Positions 7,999 through 15,376 of a DNA stretch of 34,087 nt are shown piece by piece. The notes under the pieces were generated by a model. It was not told the DNA's origin, did no database searches, and was given only the letters and a program-made list of their open reading frames with translations. This stretch comes from Promethearchaeota archaeon (GTDB lineage Archaea; Asgardarchaeota; Lokiarchaeia; Sigyniarchaeales; Promethearchaeaceae), in assembly GCA_004524545.1 (NCBI GenBank), contig SDNX01000018.1:1-34087 (forward strand), read 5' to 3'. Positions within the stretch are counted from its first letter, which is position 1. Each line of letters starts with the position of its first letter. Position numbers and translations under genes: made by a program.

Positions 7999-9725
7999 TG
8001 GTTTCCTTCCCCCTTTGAGTTAATATCAAGATTAGTATCAGTTTTTGACGTATCAATAGATTTAGGTGGTTTGGGCTCTTTAATTTTATCTGCTTCAACA
8101 TAGGACTTTGAGGAAGCTTCTTTACTTGCAGCGGTACTTTTTGTAGAAGATGTTTTCAGTTTTTTCTGAAGTTGTGTTTTTTCTGAAGCTTGTATCTCAT
8201 TACTAATTGCGCTAGCATCCTTTTTTGTCAAGGGTTTCGTGCCTCGCCCCGTCCGTATTCTTCTCTTTAAATTACGTATCTGACGAACTTGAGCTGGATA
8301 TTTGAAATGACCCTCATAAGCACCAAATCCTACCCCTAATAATACAACTCCTCCCATCAAACCGTAAAGATATGGCCAATTACTCTCGGGTGGAGGAGCT
8401 GGAGGTTCAATTAATACATAGGCTACCCACAATTGTACATTTGTTATAGAAACCGTTATATTATCCGCAAGCGCAAATTCATCTGCCAGATATAATTCAA
8501 TTGAAAGAGTAATATTCACTTCCTTTTGAAGTAATTTCGTTACATTGAACCCTTCAGTCTTTGATTCTTGAAATGAAAAAGTTCCAGAACTTAATTTAAT
8601 GGTTTCATTATGCGTATTTCCATTAATTCGAATCCGTAACTCCGAATTTGGGGAGGATGGCTCCCAAGGTGTGTCGATCTTAAAATCGTACTTAACAATT
8701 CCATTTGTGATTTGTGCATTATCCTCCACGATGGAATTTCCTACTTGGCTCCAAGAAGCAGATGTATCTCGATCGATTATTTTTTCATAGCTGAATGTTA
8801 AATTATAAGATTTAATGAGTAAATCATCCCATGAATCATCATCGTTTAAAAAATTATCTTCGCACCATATTTTCATTCCCATGGTAAAGTTAAAATTTCG
8901 ATTATCCGTGGAAAGAACATCAGACAGAAAAAATATTAGGCTCTCTTCTGGAACAGTGAACAAATAAGTATCTGTTAAGTAATCATAGGTTGTTGTCAAA
9001 TATTCAGCATCCGAGCTATATGAATCTTGTCCGAGAGGATAAGTATATTGTCCTGTTTGATACTGGGCGATTTCATATGATTTTGTATTAGTGTGATCAG
9101 AAACTAGTGAATAAAACCTTACGTAATCGTAAGTCGAGAATTGAGGTGTTGTCGCTTGTGAAGGTGGAACATCCGCCACGTTAGTATAATCTCCATAGGC
9201 TTCAACACCTCCGTCACCATTGCCATAGCCATCATTCGCTTTTACGGTAGCGTTTACAATTACTGAGATATTTGCTGATGTAATTCTATAATCCGACATA
9301 TCAACAGGCATAGATATATTTCTAGTCCAATGAACTGAGGTTAATTGACCTGCTTCGGCTTCCGTCCAGAAATGTGTAACCCACATACCTTCAGATGTGA
9401 TATCGTAATCATCAGGGAACGTTGTTAATTCTGGATTTTGTACTGCCGTCCAATTATCAATATGTGGTGGATCTTCTGCGATTGAGAATGTGCGATAATC
9501 TCCCACTACCTTGAAATCAGCTTGCCCTGATGTTGGGTTTTCTGCTATCAAATCGGTCAAATCTCCATTTACCGAACTTATCCATTCGGGAACAATCGGA
9601 GAAATAAAACCGGGATTGAAAATCCATTCCTTATTGGTTCCATCTTGAGCATTTAGTAAAGAGATTTGAGAAAAAAATGCTATAACGATAAAGATAACTA
9701 GTAATCGAAAATGTTTCTTTTTTAT
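7995..9725 (-). CDS. Secreted single-pass membrane protein, paralog 2, apparent AUA start
   Basis: About 576 residues. Paralog of the 6370-7998 and 11373-12944 proteins: shared DNWTAVQNPE, FPDDYDITSEGMWVTHFW, MSDYRITSANISVIVNATV and SPNSELRIRINGN blocks; membrane segment at about 450-472; tail beginning YPAQVRQIRNLKRRIRTGRG. The first ATG/GTG/TTG in frame is a TTG at 9560, inside the exterior domain. The frame stays open upstream to a stop at 9759-9761, and this extra stretch encodes a textbook signal peptide (KKKHFRLLVIFIVIAFFSQI, ending SLLNAQ) followed by residues that align with the paralogs. The best start is ATA at 9725: GAGGGG lies about 6 bases upstream and a TATA-like box about 29 bases upstream. 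Start-codon loss or a sequence error is the alternative. First gene of the operon. Confidence 0.8.
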   Translation of the reverse strand: MKKKHFRLLVIFIVIAFFSQISLLNAQDGTNKEWIFNPGFISPIVPEWISSVNGDLTDLIAENPTSGQADFKVVGDYRTFSIAEDPPHIDNWTAVQNPELTTFPDDYDITSEGMWVTHFWTEAEAGQLTSVHWTRNISMPVDMSDYRITSANISVIVNATVKANDGYGNGDGGVEAYGDYTNVADVPPSQATTPQFSTYDYVRFYSLVSDHTNTKSYEIAQYQTGQYTYPLGQDSYSSDAEYLTTTYDYLTDTYLFTVPEESLIFFLSDVLSTDNRNFNFTMGMKIWCEDNFLNDDDSWDDLLIKSYNLTFSYEKIIDRDTSASWSQVGNSIVEDNAQITNGIVKYDFKIDTPWEPSSPNSELRIRINGNTHNETIKLSSGTFSFQESKTEGFNVTKLLQKEVNITLSIELYLADEFALADNITVSITNVQLWVAYVLIEPPAPPPESNWPYLYGLMGGVVLLGVGFGAYEGHFKYPAQVRQIRNLKRRIRTGRGTKPLTKKDASAISNEIQASEKTQLQKKLKTSSTKSTAASKEASSKSYVEADKIKEPKPPKSIDTSKTDTNLDINSKGEGNQ

Positions 9726-9750
9726 GGTGAACCCCTCTGAGGTTTTTTTG

Positions 9751-9758
9751 TTATTTAA
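9751..9758 (-). promoter_or_regulatory. TATA-like box for the surface-protein operon
   Basis: On the minus strand the sequence TTAAATAA lies about 29 bases before the proposed ATA start at 9725, the spacing seen before other starts here. The rest of the 190-base spacer (9726-9915) is AT-rich, with a palindromic AAATTTAAATTT at 9781-9792 that could be an alternative box. Placement supports a start near 9725 rather than at 9560. Confidence 0.4.
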
Positions 9759-9915
9759 TCAATTTTAATTGGTTTAATAGAAATTTAAATTTTCGTTCGT
9801 GAATCCATAATAAATCAAATAAACGTCTAGGGTTAGTTGAATGGATCAAAATTAAGAGAGAATTTACAGAATAAGGATATTAAAATTAAAACGTCGGCAC
9901 GGAACATTAAGAGTT

Positions 9916-11262
9916 TTAAGGGGTTTTATTCTCACCAATTTCACCATCCTTTCGAGGATTATACAGAATTTTGGCGACATTTAGGCGATCTGATTTTTCA
10001 GATCTAAATGCTCCGCCGATTTTGACGGAAAAATCCTCGAAACTGAACTTAAACTTAATAGATTCCCATATTTTTAAAATAAAAAACCAGAATCCGACGA
10101 CAATAACTAAATATGACACGTTTAATAGTACATTTCCCATAACTGGGTCGAATTCACCCGTTAATTCCCCAAATTGGGAATGAAAAATGTTACTCCATAA
10201 AATATTCCACAATGCTTCTAAACAATAAATGGTAAGAGATAACATTCCAAACCTGCGAATGAAAATACTTCTTTTCACCGTTTTTTCATCCGACTCATAG
10301 TCAAACTTTCGTATAAACCATGGGATCCATAATAACATCAATCCAAAATTTACAAATGAGAGATCGGGGGGAATATTCTGGTATTGAAATAGATATGGGA
10401 TTATTCCAGTTGTTATCGTGAAAAGGTGGTACCCAATAAGAACAATGCCTGTAATGAGAAAAGCTAAACCTAATCTCCTTGAATACCGCCGTATTGCTTC
10501 ATAAGGTCTATTTTCTGCAAGCATAATCCCTATTACAATTCCTATTAGCGCATAACCCCCATAGGGCAACAAAGAATGCAGTGATCCAGCAATAAAAGAA
10601 AGGAAAAATGCTGGAATATAGTAGAACTTTCCTAATTCTAAGTATTTTAAAAAAAGTGGATTTAACCATTCCCACAAAGCCTTAGAGAATACTAACCAGA
10701 TAATCGCAAATATCGTAAGATTGCGGATGCTATTGTTTTTCGACTCTTGAAATCGATCTCGCCTCCATATTATGAGAAGAGTAAAACATGTGATTAACCC
10801 TGAACTAGCAATCATGGAGAGAGCGTCCGCTTTGAAGAAGATTTCAATCTCGGGGATACTAAAGGCTCTTTTTTCAATTGAACCTGTAATCAGACTATAT
10901 AACATATGGTCTCCTAATTGGGCAGGAGTTGCCATCGTGAATAATCCCATATAGATGAAATGAAATACCAACACTAACAGATTGTTAATAAATGAAGGCT
11001 TTACGCTCCTGGTTATAGTGGATCCTGCATCCAGTTTGTTGAAAATAATATAAGAGTTTGCCACACCAGTAATTAATGCAAAGAGTCCTGCCCACGTCCC
11101 GAGAAATAACATAGGAGCGAAAATAACTAATGGTGATTTCGGTAAATATTGCACAGCATTCGAATTTCCCAAAAATATTCCAAATACTATCCCATGTGCA
11201 AAAACTACTCCAAAAATTGCTAATCCTCGTATAAAATCCAAGCTTAAAAGACGCTTCGGCAT
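9916..11262 (-). CDS. Polytopic membrane acyltransferase-like protein (DUF1624/HGSNAT or DUF418-like)
   Basis: 448 residues with roughly ten hydrophobic segments. The N-terminus RLLSLDFIRGLAIFGVVFAH is the hallmark of the DUF1624 / heparan-alpha-glucosaminide N-acetyltransferase and YeiB/DUF418 group, where the Arg and His are conserved. Members transfer or are suspected to transfer acetyl groups from cytosolic acetyl-CoA to external sugars. The C-terminus is a soluble tail of about 50 residues. It sits between two of the three surface-protein paralogs on the same strand, with spacers of 190 and 110 bases, so it is probably transcribed separately. Modification of surface glycans is a plausible role, by context only. 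Confidence 0.7.
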   Translation of the reverse strand: MPKRLLSLDFIRGLAIFGVVFAHGIVFGIFLGNSNAVQYLPKSPLVIFAPMLFLGTWAGLFALITGVANSYIIFNKLDAGSTITRSVKPSFINNLLVLVFHFIYMGLFTMATPAQLGDHMLYSLITGSIEKRAFSIPEIEIFFKADALSMIASSGLITCFTLLIIWRRDRFQESKNNSIRNLTIFAIIWLVFSKALWEWLNPLFLKYLELGKFYYIPAFFLSFIAGSLHSLLPYGGYALIGIVIGIMLAENRPYEAIRRYSRRLGLAFLITGIVLIGYHLFTITTGIIPYLFQYQNIPPDLSFVNFGLMLLWIPWFIRKFDYESDEKTVKRSIFIRRFGMLSLTIYCLEALWNILWSNIFHSQFGELTGEFDPVMGNVLLNVSYLVIVVGFWFFILKIWESIKFKFSFEDFSVKIGGAFRSEKSDRLNVAKILYNPRKDGEIGENKTP

Positions 11263-11372
11263 ATCAAATCAACTGATGATTTGGATCATTTAGATTTACC
11301 TAGATAAATGACTAAGTAAAATAAATACCTACTTGTGATAGACAAAAAGGGAAGAACAGAAAAATTAAAATT

Positions 11373-12944
11373 TTACAAATGTTTAGGTGGCGATTTAACC
11401 TCTAAATCATCTAAATTTATTTTGGCTTTGTTCATTGACCCAACTTGATCAATTCTTGATTGAACTCTCAACGGTTTAGTTTTCAAACCTCTTCGAATTT
11501 TTCTTCGGACTCCTCGAATTTTTCGGACATATACAGGGAATTTGAAAACTGTCTGGTACAAAATAAATACTGTAGAGAGAATTACCATCGCACCTCCCAA
11601 ACCTGCTGTAAGACCTAAATAGTTTGGTGGCGGATCTGGTATAGGATCCGGAGTAAATACCATATAAGATACTTTAAAATGAACATTATCGATAGAAATT
11701 GTATAATCTATAGTATTTTCAAATTCGTCTGCAATATACAATTGAAATTGCACCGTAACACTAAGGTTTGGAGTTAATAAATCCTTTAGACCGATACCAA
11801 AAATTTCGACTGATTGGGAGGTCGTATCAAAATCACTCAGTTTTATGGTTTCACTGTATTTTTTACCGTTGATTATTGTTTGAATTTCACTATTCGGTGA
11901 AGAAGAGGTCCATAAAGTATCTATTTTGTAATCAAAACTCATAGAAGCATTTGTAATGGTAGTGCATTCGACAACATCACCTGTTTGACTATACGAAACC
12001 GTAGTAAATTGGTCAATTTTCTTTTCGTAAGTGAAAGAAAGGCTGAAATTTTTGATTCGTAGATCATAGAACGTGTCTCGGTCATAACTTGGGTAATTAT
12101 CCTCACAATATGCATCTATTCCAAGGATTATTGAGAAATTCGTATAATCATATTGTAGAACTTTCGTGAGATATAAAATTAGTAAATCTTCATCAACTGG
12201 AACTAAATTTGTATCATTGATGTATACCATCTCACCATATGTATTTGGACCTACAGATCCTGATATATCTCTTCCAAGAGTAGTAGTTTTATTGTATGCA
12301 ATTCGATAATTTTCAATATTGTTTGGATCTGCAACATTTATGGAGAATCGTGCATAATCGCCTACACCGATATATCCACCACTAAGGAGAGTGTCCCCCG
12401 GTGTCTCTAAGTTAGTATCTCCACTTCCATTAACAATAGCACTTACCGAAGCAGAAGTTATCACATAGTCACTCATATTGTCAGGAAGTTCTACGGTATG
12501 AACCCAATTCATACTTGGGAAATTTCTTGTTTGATTTCCTGTGACACCAAAATAATTAGCCACTGGCTCTTCAAGATATTCATGTCCTATATAACACCCA
12601 GTTTCATCAATTCCAGAGATGTCTGGGATAATAAATTCAGGATTTTGTGATTCTGTCCAGTTATCAGAAAGTGGTGGGTTTGCATTGAAAATGTATCCCC
12701 CTTCATCTCCAATTACCGTAAAAGTAGCTTCTCCTCCTGTTATCGCATCATCAACATCCTGATCATCCCCCAGTGTCTCCGTTACCCAAAAAGAGGAATT
12801 ATCAAATCCATTGTTGTCTAACCATTCCACATCATAATAATAATCTTCTTGTGCTAATACTGGCGTAATTTGAGCAAATAATAAACATGAAAAAAGCAAT
12901 ACAGTGCCTAGAAACAAAGTTTTCTTGAATAATCTGATCTTCAT
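11373..12944 (-). CDS. Secreted single-pass membrane protein, paralog 3
   Basis: About 523 residues from the ATG at 12944. The open frame reaches a GTG at 12953, but the ATG three codons in gives a cleaner signal peptide (MKIRLFKKTLFLGTVLLFSC, ending PVLAQ) and lies about 25 bases from a TATA-like box. Exterior domain of about 410 residues with many N-glycosylation sites, then a membrane segment at about 442-465 and a short basic tail beginning FKFPVYVRKIRGVRRKIRRG. It shares DNWTESQNPE, MSDYVITSASVSAIVNGSG, YCEDN and SSPNSEIQTIING...SETIKL with the other two. Unlike them it stands alone, 1.7 kb upstream of the operon and on the same strand. Function unknown. Confidence 0.85.
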   Translation of the reverse strand: MKIRLFKKTLFLGTVLLFSCLLFAQITPVLAQEDYYYDVEWLDNNGFDNSSFWVTETLGDDQDVDDAITGGEATFTVIGDEGGYIFNANPPLSDNWTESQNPEFIIPDISGIDETGCYIGHEYLEEPVANYFGVTGNQTRNFPSMNWVHTVELPDNMSDYVITSASVSAIVNGSGDTNLETPGDTLLSGGYIGVGDYARFSINVADPNNIENYRIAYNKTTTLGRDISGSVGPNTYGEMVYINDTNLVPVDEDLLILYLTKVLQYDYTNFSIILGIDAYCEDNYPSYDRDTFYDLRIKNFSLSFTYEKKIDQFTTVSYSQTGDVVECTTITNASMSFDYKIDTLWTSSSPNSEIQTIINGKKYSETIKLSDFDTTSQSVEIFGIGLKDLLTPNLSVTVQFQLYIADEFENTIDYTISIDNVHFKVSYMVFTPDPIPDPPPNYLGLTAGLGGAMVILSTVFILYQTVFKFPVYVRKIRGVRRKIRRGLKTKPLRVQSRIDQVGSMNKAKINLDDLEVKSPPKHL

Positions 12945-12963
12945 CTTAACCACTTCTGTATGA

Positions 12964-12974
12964 TTTTTATAATA
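12964..12974 (-). promoter_or_regulatory. TATA-like box for paralog 3
   Basis: On the minus strand TATTATAAAAA lies about 25 bases before the ATG at 12944. A second box, TATATATAT at 12994-13002, is near-symmetrical and could serve the divergent mptD gene at 13049. Confidence 0.4.
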
Positions 12975-13048
12975 GAATGTTGGATATTGATTGTATATAT
13001 ATCTTAACTAATACATTACATTAAGTATCTAATAAACGCGTGAGTTAA

Positions 13049-13438
13049 ATGAGTGAAGAAAGTTTAGCGGATAAAAAATTCCCTTCTGACATAACATCCA
13101 GAGAACGTGCAATTTTTGAAGTTGGTATTAAACTGGGGGCATTATATCATATTGCAATGGGATTGCCGATCTCAAAAGATCCTACGACTATCACGTCTAT
13201 TGAGACCGCTCTTGCAAATTCCATCAAAACTCAACCATATGTCACAGATGTGAAAGTGGCAATAAATCTAAAGAAGGTAAAGGGAACAAAATCGCATCAA
13301 TTTGACTATTCACAAATAAATTCCTCCTTACTTGAAGCGACTATCCATTTAAAATATAAAGATATTGCTGTAACCGGGGTCATTGAATGGAATGAGGATC
13401 TAAACTATCCTCTGATGTTTATTAAAGAAATTCAGTGA
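13049..13438 (+). CDS. mptD: 7,8-dihydroneopterin aldolase, archaeal MptD family
   Basis: Cleaves 7,8-dihydroneopterin to 6-hydroxymethyl-7,8-dihydropterin and glycolaldehyde, the pterin precursor of methanopterin and folate. The 129-residue protein has the signature of the archaeal family (formerly DUF381), unrelated to bacterial FolB: SRERAIFEVGIKLGALYH at residues 17-34, TQPYV in the middle and a C-terminal LNYPLMFIKEI. Length matches the family. It is divergent from surface paralog 3 and its last 7 bases overlap the convergent DUF447 gene. Its closeness to DUF447, DUF1464 and a dihydropteroate-synthase-like gene supports a C1-carrier role. Confidence 0.85.
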   Translation: MSEESLADKKFPSDITSRERAIFEVGIKLGALYHIAMGLPISKDPTTITSIETALANSIKTQPYVTDVKVAINLKKVKGTKSHQFDYSQINSSLLEATIHLKYKDIAVTGVIEWNEDLNYPLMFIKEIQ

Positions 13439-14184
13439 GGTTTAGCTAATGTTTTATCTAGAAAATTATCAATGATATTACATACGGTTAACGCTCTACG
13501 GGAAGCTGAAAACCGTCGAATATCGTGTTGAAATCCTCGCACTTTATCCACTAGTTCATGAACTTTTTGAAAAGAATTGGCTTGTTTTTGGATTGCGGGT
13601 ATTTTAGAAGCATATACTATTGCTTCCAGAGCTAGGTTATCTCCTCGATTCACCGGTTGAGAAACTGTAGATGACTGGAACACTTTTAAACGCTCAATCT
13701 CAAAGGTAACGGGAAATTCCGTTGTGACTAAATTCACGTCATCGAATGAAGACCCATCATATTTCAATGTAAACTTCTGATTTCGATGATTAATTTTACC
13801 TAAAATCATTGTTTGAGAATTTTTAAGAAATCCATACCCTTCTTTTATAGTTAATGACGAGTGATCCAACTCCTCAACCGCGGAACCCGATTGTAAACCA
13901 CTTAATGCAGCTATAGCAAAGATTTCCACATCATCGGTGAAATTGATTGTGATTAGCTCTACTACTGGGTTTGAGAGTAACTCATAAGTATCAGTGTCGA
14001 GATATGGATGTAAATATATCATTTCATTATTTCCTACTCGTAATCCCATTGCTGACGTGTTATATTTCTCTTCATCAGGCCACTTGATAATTACTATTGC
14101 TTCATATAATTTACACGGCTCAATTCGCAGACACTCCCCAAAAGTTGGAGAATGAGGGATTTTAACGGGATTTTCATCGCCCAT
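13432..14184 (-). CDS. DUF447 family flavin-reductase-like split-barrel protein
   Basis: 250 residues. The N-terminal two thirds are beta-rich, starting with LYEAIVIIKWPDEEKYNTSAMGL... style strands and NPVVELITINFTDDVEIFA, matching the FMN-binding split-barrel layout of DUF447. The C-terminal 90 residues are helical (NRGDNLALEAIVYASKIPAI ... RRALTVCNIIDNFL). DUF447 proteins occur in archaea and in methylotrophs that use methanopterin; the reaction is not established. Convergent with mptD (7-base overlap) and divergent from DUF1464 with 49 bases between. A flavin-dependent reduction in pterin metabolism is possible from context only. Confidence 0.75.
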   Translation of the reverse strand: MGDENPVKIPHSPTFGECLRIEPCKLYEAIVIIKWPDEEKYNTSAMGLRVGNNEMIYLHPYLDTDTYELLSNPVVELITINFTDDVEIFAIAALSGLQSGSAVEELDHSSLTIKEGYGFLKNSQTMILGKINHRNQKFTLKYDGSSFDDVNLVTTEFPVTFEIERLKVFQSSTVSQPVNRGDNLALEAIVYASKIPAIQKQANSFQKVHELVDKVRGFQHDIRRFSASRRALTVCNIIDNFLDKTLAKPH

Positions 14185-14203
14185 ATCTTTCTATAAGAAA
14201 AAA

Positions 14204-14211
14204 TTTTTTAT
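14204..14211 (+). promoter_or_regulatory. TATA-like box for the DUF1464 gene
   Basis: TTTTTTAT centred about 26 bases before the ATG at 14234, in a 49-base divergent spacer. The spacing implies a leaderless transcript. The adjoining A/T palindrome may serve DUF447 on the other strand. Confidence 0.45.
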
Positions 14212-14233
14212 CTAGTTTGCGCTGGTTTGTAAT

Positions 14234-15307
14234 ATGGTTCGTGTAATCGGAGTAGATCCGGGTTCTGCTAGTTGGGATTTTGTGGGAATGGAGGACGATG
14301 GGACTTTCTTCCTTGATCACACCATACCCACTAAACAAATACAGAAACATCCCGAATTATTTCTGAATCTTCTTAATACAACCGAATTCGATGTAATGTC
14401 CGCACCTTCCGGATTTGGATTACCCTTAAAAAAAATTCAAGACTTAAAACAAGAAGATTATTTTTTCGCCCTGTTGAAGAAAAATCCAGATAAAGGAGCA
14501 ATTCTTGGTTTAGGAAAAATTCTGAAGATATTACATGAGCAGGGTGTAAATGGTTATTTTTTACCAAGTGTAAAGCATCTCCCCACGGTTCCTCGATATC
14601 GAAAGGTTAACAAGATTGATTTAGGAACTGCAGATAAACTATGCACTACGGTTGTTGGAATTCGCAACCAAATGGAAGACTTTAATATACCTTGTGGTGA
14701 AAGTTCGTTCATCATGGTAGAAATGGGGTACGGATTTAATGCCGTATTGGCAATTGAGAATGGGCAAATAATTGATGGTATTGGTGGTTCTAATATCATG
14801 GGTTTCCGTGCTGTTGGGTCCATTGACGCAGAAATTGCGTATTTAATGGGTAAAATTAAGAAGAAAGATGTTTACAGTGGTGGGGTCAGCTCTATTGCAG
14901 GATATTTTGACATGAAAGCGGAAGAGATCTTATTACTTGCAAAGCAAGATAAGAAAACCCGGATGGCAATGGATGCATTCTATAGTGATTTAGTAAAGTC
15001 TGTATTCGCAATATCTAGCTCCTTTTCCTCCAAAGATGTAATTAAAGAGATATTGTTTGCGGGTAGACTAGCTCGAATTGATGCCTTGATTGATCCTTTG
15101 GTTAAGAAATTATCTGTTATCGCACCTCCCAAAGTAATGCGTTCTTACGTTCCAATAGCGAAAGAATCCGCACAAGGTGCTGCATTTATTGCTAATGGAT
15201 TATCTGGTGGAAAATTCGTTGATATAGTTGAAAATATGAAGATTCGTGAAACTTCAGGTAGTATATTAGATGATATCTATCTCCCATTAGAGGAAAGATT
15301 GAGATAA
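14234..15307 (+). CDS. DUF1464 family protein (ASKHA-like kinase fold)
   Basis: 357 residues. VIGVDPGSASWDFVGMEDDG at the N-terminus is a phosphate-1 loop of the acetate/sugar kinase-Hsp70-actin superfamily, and MVEMGYGFNAVLAIENGQI followed by GIGGSNIMGFR forms the second nucleotide-binding element; EILFAGRLARI near residue 275 looks like the adenosine loop. The family is often annotated as predicted butyrate kinase, but that activity is unproven. Archaeal DUF1464 genes often lie near pterin/C1 genes, as here between DUF447 and the dihydropteroate-synthase-like gene. A kinase or ligase step is possible; the substrate cannot be read from sequence. Confidence 0.8.
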   Translation: MVRVIGVDPGSASWDFVGMEDDGTFFLDHTIPTKQIQKHPELFLNLLNTTEFDVMSAPSGFGLPLKKIQDLKQEDYFFALLKKNPDKGAILGLGKILKILHEQGVNGYFLPSVKHLPTVPRYRKVNKIDLGTADKLCTTVVGIRNQMEDFNIPCGESSFIMVEMGYGFNAVLAIENGQIIDGIGGSNIMGFRAVGSIDAEIAYLMGKIKKKDVYSGGVSSIAGYFDMKAEEILLLAKQDKKTRMAMDAFYSDLVKSVFAISSSFSSKDVIKEILFAGRLARIDALIDPLVKKLSVIAPPKVMRSYVPIAKESAQGAAFIANGLSGGKFVDIVENMKIRETSGSILDDIYLPLEERLR

Positions 15308-15350
15308 AAACCCAACAATTGTAACGCGTATTCTTTAATACCGACAATCC

Positions 15351-15357
15351 TATATTT
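15351..15357 (+). promoter_or_regulatory. TATA-like box before the DHPS-like gene
   Basis: TATATTT centred about 23 bases before the ATG at 15377; a second candidate, CTTTAATA, ends at 15340. Supports the chosen start and a separate short transcript. Confidence 0.4.
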
Positions 15358-15376
15358 CTTCAACCTCAAAGATCTG

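Noticed and set aside
9558-9560. TTG at 9560 as start of surface paralog 2
   Set aside because: It would remove the signal peptide and about 30 residues that align with both paralogs; the open frame continues 55 codons upstream.
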